Source: Burkholderiaceae bacterium
GTDB taxonomy: Bacteria > Pseudomonadota > Gammaproteobacteria > Burkholderiales > Burkholderiaceae
Assembly (NCBI GenBank): GCA_947372155.1
Contig: CANBSM010000022.1
Span: 1-13,690 of the forward strand
Direction: 5' to 3'
Length of the DNA: 13,690 nt
In this document: positions 1 through 7,183 of the stretch, piece by piece
Position numbering within the stretch: position 1 is the stretch's first letter
Layout: every line of letters starts with the position of its first letter
The notes under the pieces: model-generated
Told to the model about the DNA's origin: nothing
Seen by the model: the letters and a program-made list of their open reading frames with translations, nothing else
Database searches by the model: none
Translations under genes and position numbers: made by a program

Positions 1-161
1 TTAGGGGTAAATATCAGTGCTTTACTCAAGCGGACCTCACTAAGCTCAGGGCTGCAGGTTATACAGAACCTTTCTTAAATGTTGAGCAAGGGGTAGGTAA
101 ATATATTGAGTGGCTAGAAGCCAATTCTGGTTTCTTGGCTAATCCCTTAGATAGCAAATAG
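1..161 (+). CDS. hldD: ADP-L-glycero-D-manno-heptose-6-epimerase, C-terminal end (partial)
   Basis: Only the last 52 codons are in the window, read in the frame that ends at TAG 159-161. The visible peptide includes [19 protein letters not shown], followed by [16 protein letters not shown]. This closely resembles the C-terminus of E. coli HldD (RfaD), which has a YQAFTQADLTNLRAAGY stretch and then an EGV..Y..WL helix. HldD is a cytoplasmic SDR-family epimerase that converts ADP-D-glycero-manno-heptose to the L-glycero form used in the lipopolysaccharide inner core. The nucleotide-binding and catalytic parts lie outside the window. The identification rests on this recalled similarity and on the comEA-cysM neighbourhood, which fits Burkholderiaceae gene order. 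The hydrolase gene that follows starts nine bases after this stop, so the two are probably co-transcribed. Confidence 0.85.
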   Translation, partial: RGKYQCFTQADLTKLRAAGYTEPFLNVEQGVGKYIEWLEANSGFLANPLDSK

Positions 162-170
162 ACTGCTTAG

Positions 171-902
171 ATGAAAGCATTTTTAGCAATTGCCATTTGG
201 GTAATTAGCTTTAATGCGTACGCCCAAGTTTTTGATATTCCCCATGCTGACGAGGCCCCCACAAGGACTTTACTAATTCAGGCTGCTAAACCCCGCGCTC
301 TTGTATTGTTATTTCCTGGTGGCGGAGGCATTGTTGGTATTTTTGATAACGGTTCTATGCGAAGTAGACATACCTTTATTCGCTCCATGGGGATGTGGGA
401 GCAATACGATATTACGGCTGTAGTGGTAGATACACCATATGATCTTGGGGATTTACGTCGTGGCGATCGTCGCGATCGGCAGGACCATTTAAGTAGAGTC
501 GATGAGGTGATCAATTTCTATAAACAGAAATTCAATCTCCCGGTATGGATTTTTGGCCATAGTATGGGCACATCGACAGCCACATATTTTGTTAATAGTA
601 ATAAAACCAAGGCACTTGCGGGGATAGTGATTGCTGGAACTGTTCGAACAGCTAGTGTTAATAACGATGTCACCTTGCCTGTGTTGGCAATTCATCATAT
701 AAACGATCAGTGCTCGGGTACTCCATTGTCTGCTTCAGAAAATATCATTGCTGGACGTCCTAAAAATGCCGCGTCTAAATTAGAGATTATTGAAGGTGGC
801 ATTACCGAAGGGGGCGTCTGCGATTCTTTTGCTTATCATGGCTTCAATCAGACTGAACCCGAGCTCATTAAGCGAGCGGCCCAATTTATTCTGAGTCATT
901 AG
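171..902 (+). CDS. Secreted alpha/beta-hydrolase fold protein, substrate unknown
   Basis: This 243-residue protein starts with a clear signal peptide: K2, a hydrophobic stretch, then AYA-Q with predicted cleavage after residue 18. It should therefore act in the periplasm or outside the cell. The alpha/beta-hydrolase elements are visible. There is a glycine-rich oxyanion-type loop FPGGGG at 48-53, a nucleophile elbow GHSMG with Ser131, a candidate acid Asp179 in HHINDQC, and a candidate catalytic His223 in YHGF. Cys181 and Cys217 flank the acid and histidine regions and could form a disulfide, which would suit an exported enzyme. I cannot name the substrate; esterase, lipase-like or peptidase activity are all possible. 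There is no good Shine-Dalgarno before ATG 171, which lies nine bases after the hldD stop, so translation may be coupled. The intact signal peptide supports this start. Confidence 0.88.
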   Translation: MKAFLAIAIWVISFNAYAQVFDIPHADEAPTRTLLIQAAKPRALVLLFPGGGGIVGIFDNGSMRSRHTFIRSMGMWEQYDITAVVVDTPYDLGDLRRGDRRDRQDHLSRVDEVINFYKQKFNLPVWIFGHSMGTSTATYFVNSNKTKALAGIVIAGTVRTASVNNDVTLPVLAIHHINDQCSGTPLSASENIIAGRPKNAASKLEIIEGGITEGGVCDSFAYHGFNQTEPELIKRAAQFILSH

Positions 903-1027
903 ACGAGGGTAGTGTCGGCATTTGCTGATTAAGACGTCAGCATAAAAAGCCAGTCAACATTTCATCCTCTAAGTCGTTGTAAACGATCCACGCGCACTTT
1001 GTGCCCATGGATTTTTTATTCACTACT

Positions 1028-1035
1028 GGAGAGAG
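1028..1035 (+). promoter_or_regulatory. Ribosome binding site that fixes the comEA-like start
   Basis: GGAGAGAG lies just before ATG 1037, with GGAG five bases from the start codon. The in-frame ATG at 1001 has no such site, so 1037 is the better start. Confidence 0.75.
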
Positions 1036-1036
1036 T

Positions 1037-1465
1037 ATGACAAGCAATTTAAATGTAGATAATTTTTGGACGTTAGTTAGAGCTGTGGCTGCAACTTTCA
1101 CCTTATTAGCTTCAAATACTGGGTTGGTATATGCCTCACCCATTAACGTCAATACCGCCACTCAAACTGAGCTCGAGAGTATTAAGGGAATTGGTCCAGC
1201 TAAGGCAAAAACGATTATTGCGGAACGTTTGGATGGTGGTCATTTTCAGGATGCCAATGACCTGCAGAAGCGGGTTCGTGGCATCGGTCTGAAATCAGTA
1301 GAAAAAATGGTCGATAACGGATTAACGATTGAAGCCCCTAGCTCCTTTCGGGAGCCCAATGGCCGGACTAAGAAAGAGGGTGGGGCCTCTACTCGACGCA
1401 ATTCGCGTAATCAAGCTAATCCTCGCAATCAGCAGGAGCGTGCGGGATCAGGTCGCAGAAATTAA
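1037..1465 (+). CDS. comEA: ComEA-like helix-hairpin-helix DNA-binding protein with basic tail
   Basis: The 142-residue protein has an N-terminal hydrophobic segment (about 15-33) with a likely signal-peptidase site at VYA-S. It is followed by INVNTATQTELESIKGIGPAKA, the hallmark opening of the ComEA helix-hairpin-helix fold. The first hairpin is IKGIGPAKA (49-57) and the second is RGIGLKS (81-87). ComEA proteins bind double-stranded DNA in the periplasm and pull it through the outer membrane during transformation. Small ComEA-like proteins also occur in species not known to be competent, so a competence role is an inference. Residues 100-142 form a low-complexity tail rich in Arg, Asn, Gln and Gly with eleven basic residues. 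This is not part of the core fold and could add nonspecific nucleic-acid binding. The gene precedes cysM, as in other Burkholderiaceae. Confidence 0.85.
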   Translation: MTSNLNVDNFWTLVRAVAATFTLLASNTGLVYASPINVNTATQTELESIKGIGPAKAKTIIAERLDGGHFQDANDLQKRVRGIGLKSVEKMVDNGLTIEAPSSFREPNGRTKKEGGASTRRNSRNQANPRNQQERAGSGRRN

Positions 1466-1489
1466 ACCCTTCCGTGTGTAAGGCAGCTT

Positions 1490-1510
1490 ATGGCTAAAAT
1501 GGCTTTATGA
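1490..1510 (+). promoter_or_regulatory. Six-codon micro-ORF overlapping the cysM start (ATGA)
   Basis: A reading frame coding MAKMAL begins at ATG 1490 and stops at TGA 1508-1510. The stop overlaps the cysM start codon as ATGA (1507-1510). An AAGG at 1480-1483, six bases before ATG 1490, is a good ribosome binding site for the micro-ORF. cysM itself has none at the right distance. This arrangement suggests that cysM is translated by termination-reinitiation coupling. It is seen in the sequence, but function is inference and such short frames can arise by chance. Confidence 0.35.
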
Positions 1511-2418
1511 GCAAACCTTCCTACCTTACTATTTCGCAGACTGTGGGCAATACGCCTTTAGTTCGTTTGCAGCGTATTCCTGGTTTAGAAAATGAGAATC
1601 GCAACAATGTGATCTTGGGTAAGTTGGAGGGAAACAATCCAGCCGGGTCGGTAAAGGACCGACCTGCGCTGTCGATGATCTCTCGCGCACAGGAGCGCGG
1701 TGAAATTAAGCCTGGTGATACTTTAATCGAAGCAACTAGCGGGAATACGGGTATTGCCTTAGCAATGACCGCAGCCATGCTCGGTTACAAAATGATTTTA
1801 GTCATGCCAGAGAATCAAAGTATTGAACGTCGTCAAAGTATGGCGGCGTACGGTGCTGAACTTATTTTGACGGCAGCTTCCGGCGGCATGGAGTTTGCCA
1901 GAGATTACGCCATGCAATTGCAAAGAGAAGGTCGCGGCAGATTGCTTGATCAATTTGCCAATCCAGATAATCCTAGGGCGCATATCGAAACTACTGGGCC
2001 AGAGATCTGGCGTGATACCGATGGGCAGATTACACATTTCATATCTGCCATGGGTACTACCGGCACCATCACTGGGGTGTCTACTTATCTCAAGTCTATG
2101 AATCCAACGATTCAGATTATTGGGGCACAACCAGAGGATGGCTCTCAGATTCCGGGTATTCGCAAGTGGGCGCCTGAGTATCTGCCTAAGATTTACCAAG
2201 GTGATCGCGTTGATGCGATTGAATATGTCTCTCAAGCAGACGCAGAAGAGATGGCTCGTCGTCTTGCTGCAGAAGAAGGTATTTTTTGCGGCATCTCTGC
2301 TGGAGGTGCTTTGGTGGTTGCCTTACGCATAGCCCGTCAAGTTGAAAATGCTACGATCGTCTTTATTGTCTGCGACCGCGGTGACCGCTACCTGTCTACT
2401 GGTGTTTTTCCAGCCTAA
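1507..2418 (+). CDS. cysM: Cysteine synthase B (O-acetylserine sulfhydrylase B)
   Basis: This 303-residue PLP enzyme has the same length as E. coli CysM and is recognisably collinear with it. It makes L-cysteine from O-acetylserine and sulfide; CysM enzymes also accept thiosulfate to give S-sulfocysteine. The visible landmarks are NTPLVRLQR near the N-terminus, LEGNNPAGSVKDR with the PLP-binding Lys50, and the substrate loop ATSGNTG (77-82). The PLP-phosphate loop is GTTGT (183-187). IPGIRKWAPEYLP (215-227) is typical of CysM rather than CysK, and the C-terminus reads CDRGDRYLSTGVF. The start at ATG 1507 lacks its own Shine-Dalgarno and overlaps a micro-ORF. The gene runs head-on into mltB with overlapping stop codons. 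The assignment to CysM is secure from these motifs. Confidence 0.97.
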   Translation: MSKPSYLTISQTVGNTPLVRLQRIPGLENENRNNVILGKLEGNNPAGSVKDRPALSMISRAQERGEIKPGDTLIEATSGNTGIALAMTAAMLGYKMILVMPENQSIERRQSMAAYGAELILTAASGGMEFARDYAMQLQREGRGRLLDQFANPDNPRAHIETTGPEIWRDTDGQITHFISAMGTTGTITGVSTYLKSMNPTIQIIGAQPEDGSQIPGIRKWAPEYLPKIYQGDRVDAIEYVSQADAEEMARRLAAEEGIFCGISAGGALVVALRIARQVENATIVFIVCDRGDRYLSTGVFPA

Positions 2419-3647
2419 GACTTTACTTTTTTCTTAGTGCTAGATTTTTTGGGTTTTAACTTTTCACTGGCTTTCGTTGAGCTTTCTGCTGGCACGACGC
2501 TTTGGTTTTTGTATCCTAAGGCCTGGGCAAACTCAGCAACACTTTGAGCATAAAAATAACTACGGTTGTATTGCACAATTGTCAGAAAATTATTTAAACC
2601 AACAAAATATTGCACTTGGTCCAAGCCATCTTTATCGGGATAGGGCAAGTCAACAATAAAGGCTTTGCTTTGCGGCTCTACGCCACCGCTCTGTAGGTCA
2701 CCTTGTTGTTTAGTCAAGATACCTTTATCAATCAACTCTTGAACGGTAAATTTCAGTTGTGGCTCACCATCAGCTAATTCTTTGGCGGCATTGATGCCAT
2801 TGACTTGAACTGGGAAGGAAATGGGCATGCCCGGCTGCCAGCCATGTTTTTTCATGAAATTGGCAACGCTGGCAATAGCATCTTTCGGGCTTTGCTTGAG
2901 ATCGATTTGCCCATCCCCATCACCATCTACCGCAAAGCTTCGAATGCTGCTAGGCATGAACTGTGGCAGACCGATAGCGCCGGCATAAGAGCTGTTCTGG
3001 TTCAGGCAGGCGCTAAAGCGCGTGCTACTGACACCTTGACTACTATTTTTAGAGCGCAACTTACCGCCCGCCTCAGTCCAGCACATCAGAATGAGTTCTT
3101 TGAGTTGATCCTTAAAGAGTTGTTCACGCGCTGGTTTGTTAGGGGTATCCGGGTAACTAAAGGCGAGGGTGGATAGCACGTCTTTTACCCTGAAGTTACC
3201 AGTTTGGCGTCCATAGATAGTCTCGATGCCAATGATGGCCACAATAATTTCAGATGGAACCCCTGATTCCTGCTCAACTTGGCTTAAAAAGACCTGGTTC
3301 TGGTCCCAAAAGGCTCTACCGGCCTTAAGGCGGACGGGCTCAATAAAGCGTTTGCGATAAGCCAGCCAGTTTTTCTTAAATGTACCCGATGGGGGTAATA
3401 CCAATTTCCGAATGGAGGGAATCGTTTTAGCATCTAGGAAGCCCATTTCTAGGGCTGGTAGTGGAATTTCCTGGTTTTGGGAGACCTGGCTAAGGAGTTC
3501 GTTGAGGTTTTGACTAAAACGCGCCTCAGTGACTGCATCATCAGTCTGGTTTACGATGGACTGTTGCGATTGGGTTGGTTGAGTGGGAGCGCTAGAGCAC
3601 CCCGCTAACGCAAGGGCAAGAAGTAGATAGGAGACGTGAAAGTTCAT
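2415..3647 (-). CDS. mltB: Membrane-bound lytic murein transglycosylase B (lipoprotein)
   Basis: MltB cleaves the MurNAc-GlcNAc bond of peptidoglycan, leaving 1,6-anhydroMurNAc, at the inner face of the outer membrane. From ATG 3647 the protein has 410 residues with lipobox LALAGC (lipidated Cys17). The catalytic motif is IGIETIYGR with Glu142. The SLT-family stretch is SYAGAIGLPQFMPSS, and an EF-hand-like loop DGDGDGQIDL matches the calcium site of E. coli Slt35. A Ser/Asn-rich segment with two Cys, roughly residues 191-219, lies between helices and looks longer than in typical members. The last 25 residues are Ser/Lys-rich. The start is uncertain: a GTG at 3684-3686 would add 13 residues, including Arg and Lys useful to a signal peptide. 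However, it would sit about four bases from the transcription start predicted by the upstream TATAAT. Neither start has a good ribosome binding site. Confidence 0.94.
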   Translation of the reverse strand: MNFHVSYLLLALALAGCSSAPTQPTQSQQSIVNQTDDAVTEARFSQNLNELLSQVSQNQEIPLPALEMGFLDAKTIPSIRKLVLPPSGTFKKNWLAYRKRFIEPVRLKAGRAFWDQNQVFLSQVEQESGVPSEIIVAIIGIETIYGRQTGNFRVKDVLSTLAFSYPDTPNKPAREQLFKDQLKELILMCWTEAGGKLRSKNSSQGVSSTRFSACLNQNSSYAGAIGLPQFMPSSIRSFAVDGDGDGQIDLKQSPKDAIASVANFMKKHGWQPGMPISFPVQVNGINAAKELADGEPQLKFTVQELIDKGILTKQQGDLQSGGVEPQSKAFIVDLPYPDKDGLDQVQYFVGLNNFLTIVQYNRSYFYAQSVAEFAQALGYKNQSVVPAESSTKASEKLKPKKSSTKKKVKS

Positions 3648-3696
3648 GCCTAAGGTATTGGTATTGGATTTTCGAATGTTGAGCACGTTTAATTAG

Positions 3697-3702
3697 ATTA
3701 TA
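3697..3702 (-). promoter_or_regulatory. Candidate -10 box for mltB in the divergent mltB/deacetylase spacer
   Basis: On the minus strand the sequence reads a perfect TATAAT, predicting transcription from about position 3690. No good -35 hexamer is visible 16-18 bases upstream. The plus strand has TATAAA at 3699-3704, usable for the deacetylase gene, again with no well-spaced -35. The two divergent transcripts probably start within this 50-base AT-rich spacer. Confidence 0.4.
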
Positions 3703-3736
3703 AAAATTACAAATTTGCTATTGAGGATTTCGAGTA

Positions 3737-4657
3737 ATGACAACAGGATACATAACTCATCCAGACTTTCTGAAACATGAGATGGGAAGCCATCATCCAG
3801 AGTGTCCGGAAAGAATTCAGGCGATCAACGATCAACTGATACGCAGCGGGGTTGATCAATTTTTACATCATTTAGATGCACCATTGGCAACTGAAGATCA
3901 GCTTGAATTAGTTCATAGTCCAGACCACGTTTCTTTTGTCCGAGACCGCGCCCCAGAGAGCGGGTATTTCATGCTCGATGGCGACACGATTATGAATCCC
4001 CATACCTATAGGGTGGCGCTGAGAGCTGCAGGCGCCGCTATTGCTGGAGTAGATGCTGTGATGAAAGGCGAGGTTGAGAATGTCTTTTGTGCAGTAAGAC
4101 CGCCGGGGCATCATGCGGAGCCAACGCGTTCAATGGGATTTTGTTTATTTGACAACGTCGCTATCGCAGCAAGATATGCCATGGAAACATACGGCATTGA
4201 GCGCGTCGCCATTGTTGATTTTGACGTGCATCATGGCAACGGCACTGAAGCCGCATTTTTCAACGACCCCAATGTCTTAATGTGCAGCTTCTTCCAGCAT
4301 CCTTTTTATCCATACAGCGGCCTGGATCATGCTAACAATATGGTGAATGTGCCATTGCCTGCGTCCACTCGTGGTGATGTGGTGCGCTCCATCGTAGAGG
4401 AGAGATGGTTACCTGCCTTGCGTAATTTTGAGCCTGAGCTCGTGATTATTTCAGCGGGCTTTGATGCTCACCGCGAAGATGACTTAGGTCAGATGGGTTT
4501 GGTAGAGGATGACTATGTATGGATTACTAAACGCTTAAAAGGAATCGCCAATGACTATGCGCAAGGAAGAATTGTGAGCTGCCTAGAGGGTGGTTACAAC
4601 CTCTCTGCTTTGGGTCGCAGCGTAGTAGCCCACATTAAGGCGCTAGCAGATATTTAA
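3737..4657 (+). CDS. Histone deacetylase family protein (zinc-dependent lysine deacylase / acetylpolyamine amidohydrolase-like)
   Basis: This 306-residue cytoplasmic protein has the full active site of the arginase/deacetylase fold. The paired histidines are in RPPGHHAEP (His125, His126), and the zinc ligands are Asp163 and His165 in DFDVHHGNG and Asp243 in SAGFDAHREDDLG. The catalytic Tyr287 is in LEGGYNL. HDAC-family enzymes in bacteria remove acyl groups from protein lysines (AcuC, LdaA) or from small molecules such as acetylpolyamines. The GFDAHREDDLG form suits the bacterial class II-like branch. Translation starts at ATG 3737, with GAGG (3723-3726) ten bases upstream. The next gene, an acyl-CoA synthetase, begins 36 bases after the stop on the same strand. 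A role in deacylating that enzyme is a reasonable inference, but the substrate cannot be read from sequence. Confidence 0.93.
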   Translation: MTTGYITHPDFLKHEMGSHHPECPERIQAINDQLIRSGVDQFLHHLDAPLATEDQLELVHSPDHVSFVRDRAPESGYFMLDGDTIMNPHTYRVALRAAGAAIAGVDAVMKGEVENVFCAVRPPGHHAEPTRSMGFCLFDNVAIAARYAMETYGIERVAIVDFDVHHGNGTEAAFFNDPNVLMCSFFQHPFYPYSGLDHANNMVNVPLPASTRGDVVRSIVEERWLPALRNFEPELVIISAGFDAHREDDLGQMGLVEDDYVWITKRLKGIANDYAQGRIVSCLEGGYNLSALGRSVVAHIKALADI

Positions 4658-4693
4658 TAAAGCATTTGGTAAAACTGAAATTGAAAGCTGAAG

Positions 4694-6346
4694 ATGGCAA
4701 ATATTTATGAACAAGGTTTGGATCGCAATCCAGCTAACTACACCCCAATTACCCCGCTCTTATTTTTAGAGCGCTCAGCAGAAATCTATCCCAATAAAAC
4801 TGCTGTCATTCATGGGAGGTTACGCCAAACTTGGGGGCAAACTTATGAGCGTTGTCGTCGCTTAGCTAGCGCTTTGCAAAAACACGGTATTGGCTTGGGT
4901 GACACGGTGGCAGTGATGTTGCCCAATACCCCTCCAATGGTGGAGGCCCACTTTGGCATTCCCATGGCGGGCGCGGTCTTGAATGCCCTCAATACTCGTT
5001 TGGATGCAGAGACGGTGGCATTTATGCTTAATCACGGCGAGGCAAAAGTGGTGATCGTGGATCCTGAATTTTCTGGAGTCATGAAAAAAGCGCTCGAGAT
5101 TGCGAAGAAAGATTCTGGCCGTGATTTTATTGTGATCGATGTCGAGGAAAAAGAATTTGATGTGCCGGGCGATAAGTTGGGAGCTCTGACATATGAGAAA
5201 TTACTCTCAGAAGGCGACCCAAGCTTTGCATGGCAGGTTCCCGTAGATGAATGGCAAGCGATTTGCTTGAACTACACATCCGGCACTACTGGTAATCCTA
5301 AGGGTGTGGTCTATCACCACCGCGGAGCCGCAATGAATGCTGTTTCCAATGTGCTGGACTGGGATATCAATAAGCACCCCATCTACCTCTGGACTCTGCC
5401 GATGTTCCATTGCAATGGTTGGTGCTTCCCTTGGACAATCGCAGCTCGTGCTGGTGTCAATGTCTGCTTACGTCGGGTTGATGCCCAAAATATTTTTGCT
5501 GCCATTAAGGAGCATGGTGTTACGCACTATTGTGCAGCGCCAATTGTTCACAATTTATTGGTCAATGCACCTGACGAGCTGAAAGAGGGTGTTCCTGCGG
5601 GCGTTAAAGGGTTGATTGCGGGTGCTGCACCACCTGCATCGATTATTGAGGGTATGGAAAAGTTGGGATTTGATTTAACCCATGTCTATGGTTTAACTGA
5701 AACCTATGGTCCAGCAGCCGTGTGCGTTAAACAAGACGAGTGGAATGATGTCGATATCGGTGAGCGCGCTCGCTTAAACGCGCGTCAAGGCGTGCGTTAT
5801 CACATGCAGCAGGCAATTGCTGTTCTTGACCCAGAAACCATGCAGGCAGTTCCTGCAGATGGCGAGACTATGGGCGAAATTATGTTCAAAGGCAATATCG
5901 CCATGAAGGGTTACCTGAAGAATGACAAGGCAACTCAAGAGGCATTTGAGGGTGGCTGGTTTCACTCAGGGGACTTGGCTGTGATGAACCCGGATGGCTA
6001 TGTGAAGATGAAGGATCGTAGCAAAGACATCATCATCTCTGGGGGTGAAAATATCTCTTCTGTAGAGGTTGAGGATGTTCTCTACCGACATCCGGCTATT
6101 AACGCCGCCGCAGTCGTAGCTAAACCTGATCCTAAGTGGGGTGAAACGCCTTGTGCCTTCTTAGAGATTAAACCTGGCTCAGAAGTGACTGCTGAGGAGA
6201 TTATTGCCCACTGTAAAAAGCATTTGGCAGGCTTTAAGGTTCCCAGGGCCATTGTGTTTTGCGAGTTACCAAAGACCTCGACTGGCAAGATTCAGAAGTT
6301 TGAGCTCCGTAAACAGGCTGGCTCAGCTACTGCAATTGATGTTTAG
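4694..6346 (+). CDS. AMP-forming acyl-CoA synthetase (ANL superfamily, DmdB/medium-to-long-chain type)
   Basis: This 550-residue enzyme activates a carboxylic acid with ATP to an acyl-adenylate, then transfers it to CoA. The adenylation motif is YTSGTTGNPKG (194-204). VYGLTETYGP (331-340) is the A5 motif. SGDLAV contains the ribose-binding Asp427, and KDRSKDIIISGGENIS (440-455) is the hinge and A8 region. PKTSTGK carries the catalytic Lys532. The opening, with YEQGLDRNPANYTPLTP-like sequence, matches a well-conserved proteobacterial group of unassigned acyl-CoA synthetases that I recall as close to DmdB, the methylmercaptopropionate-CoA ligase. I cannot settle the chain length or substrate. 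PKTSTGK fits the PX4GK pattern used by bacterial protein acetyltransferases to switch such enzymes off, which is notable beside a deacetylase gene. It is probably co-transcribed with the deacetylase upstream and perhaps with etfBA downstream. Confidence 0.95.
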   Translation: MANIYEQGLDRNPANYTPITPLLFLERSAEIYPNKTAVIHGRLRQTWGQTYERCRRLASALQKHGIGLGDTVAVMLPNTPPMVEAHFGIPMAGAVLNALNTRLDAETVAFMLNHGEAKVVIVDPEFSGVMKKALEIAKKDSGRDFIVIDVEEKEFDVPGDKLGALTYEKLLSEGDPSFAWQVPVDEWQAICLNYTSGTTGNPKGVVYHHRGAAMNAVSNVLDWDINKHPIYLWTLPMFHCNGWCFPWTIAARAGVNVCLRRVDAQNIFAAIKEHGVTHYCAAPIVHNLLVNAPDELKEGVPAGVKGLIAGAAPPASIIEGMEKLGFDLTHVYGLTETYGPAAVCVKQDEWNDVDIGERARLNARQGVRYHMQQAIAVLDPETMQAVPADGETMGEIMFKGNIAMKGYLKNDKATQEAFEGGWFHSGDLAVMNPDGYVKMKDRSKDIIISGGENISSVEVEDVLYRHPAINAAAVVAKPDPKWGETPCAFLEIKPGSEVTAEEIIAHCKKHLAGFKVPRAIVFCELPKTSTGKIQKFELRKQAGSATAIDV

Positions 6347-6418
6347 TTAGGTAAAAAATCAGGTAAAATAAAACGATCGTGCTTTTTATTGAGGGTTTAT
6401 TCTCAATTTATCAATATT

Positions 6419-6425
6419 AGAGAGG
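6419..6425 (+). promoter_or_regulatory. Ribosome binding site that fixes the etfB start
   Basis: AGAGAGG ends eight bases before ATG 6434. A TTG at 6389 opens the same frame 15 codons earlier but has no comparable site, and it would add residues absent from the family. The leader also holds a small inverted repeat, ATTGAG (6388-6393) and CTCAAT (6402-6407). Confidence 0.75.
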
Positions 6426-6433
6426 TTTATAGG

Positions 6434-7183
6434 ATGAAAATCTTAGTGGCTGTAAAACGCGTTGTTGATTACAACGTCAAAATTCGAGTGAAATCAGACA
6501 ACTCTGGTGTTGATTTAGCAAACGTCAAAATGAGTATGAATCCTTTTGACGAAATCGCAGTAGAGGAGGCAGTACGCTTAAAAGAGGCGGGCGTAGCAAC
6601 TGAAGTAGTCGTAGTGAGTGCAGGTGCAACCCAATGTCAAGAAACTCTACGTACCGCTTTGGCGATTGGCGCTGACCGTGCAATCCTAGTTGAAACAGAT
6701 GCAGAGCTACAGCCGTTGGCAGTTGCCAAGATTCTGAAAGCGCTTTCCGATAAGGAGCAAGCCCAGATCATCATCCTCGGTAAGCAAGCGATTGATGACG
6801 ATAGTAATCAAACCGGCCAGATGTTGGCTAGCTTGTTGGATATCCCTCAGGCAACCTTTGCTTCCAAGGTAGTGGTTGCAGATGGGAAAGCTACCGTAAC
6901 ACGCGAAGTCGATGGCGGCTTAGAAACTATCGCTCTCACTTTACCTGCAGTCATTACCACTGACTTACGATTGAACGAGCCACGTTATGTGACTTTGCCC
7001 AACATCATGAAGGCTAAGAAAAAGACGATTGATATTGTTAAGCCAGAAGAATTGGGTATCGATATTGCCCCACGTCTGAAAACGCTCAAAGTAGAAGAGC
7101 CGCCCAAGCGCTCTGCTGGCGTGATGGTTGCTGATGTAGCGGCTCTTGTAGAAAAACTTAAAAATGAAGCGAAGGTGATCTAA
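6434..7183 (+). CDS. etfB: Electron transfer flavoprotein beta subunit
   Basis: EtfB pairs with EtfA to form the soluble heterodimer that takes electrons from acyl-CoA dehydrogenases and passes them to ETF:ubiquinone oxidoreductase. From ATG 6434 the protein is 249 residues, a usual length. It starts [14 protein letters not shown] and carries [12 protein letters not shown] in the nucleotide-binding domain and [13 protein letters not shown], which contacts AMP/FAD. It also has [20 protein letters not shown], the recognition loop with the leucine anchor that docks onto dehydrogenase partners. The chosen start has a good ribosome binding site and matches the family N-terminus. etfA follows with no gap: TAA is immediately followed by ATG. 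Some of the bases before the gene are AT-rich and could hold a promoter, but no convincing -35/-10 pair is visible. Confidence 0.97.
   Translation: MKILVAVKRVVDYNVKIRVKSDNSGVDLANVKMSMNPFDEIAVEEAVRLKEAGVATEVVVVSAGATQCQETLRTALAIGADRAILVETDAELQPLAVAKILKALSDKEQAQIIILGKQAIDDDSNQTGQMLASLLDIPQATFASKVVVADGKATVTREVDGGLETIALTLPAVITTDLRLNEPRYVTLPNIMKAKKKTIDIVKPEELGIDIAPRLKTLKVEEPPKRSAGVMVADVAALVEKLKNEAKVI

Noticed and set aside
923..942. Inverted repeat TGCTGA / TCAGCA after the hydrolase gene
   Set aside because: Six base pairs with no following T-run on either strand that fits a terminator; too weak to call.
1001..1036. Earlier in-frame ATG for the comEA-like gene
   Set aside because: It has no ribosome binding site, while ATG 1037 has GGAGAGAG directly upstream and starts a normal signal peptide.
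937..1161. 74-codon minus-strand frame across the hydrolase-comEA gap
   Set aside because: No recognisable motif, and it overlaps the supported start of the comEA-like gene.
1798..2235. 145-codon minus-strand frame inside cysM
   Set aside because: It is a shadow of a strongly conserved enzyme and its product has no recognisable feature.
2805..3176. 123-codon plus-strand frame inside mltB
   Set aside because: It lies wholly antisense to a clearly conserved lytic transglycosylase and its translation shows no family motif.
6349..6368. AGGTAAAA repeated twice, 12 bases apart, before etfB
   Set aside because: Too short and AT-rich to support an operator; no symmetry.
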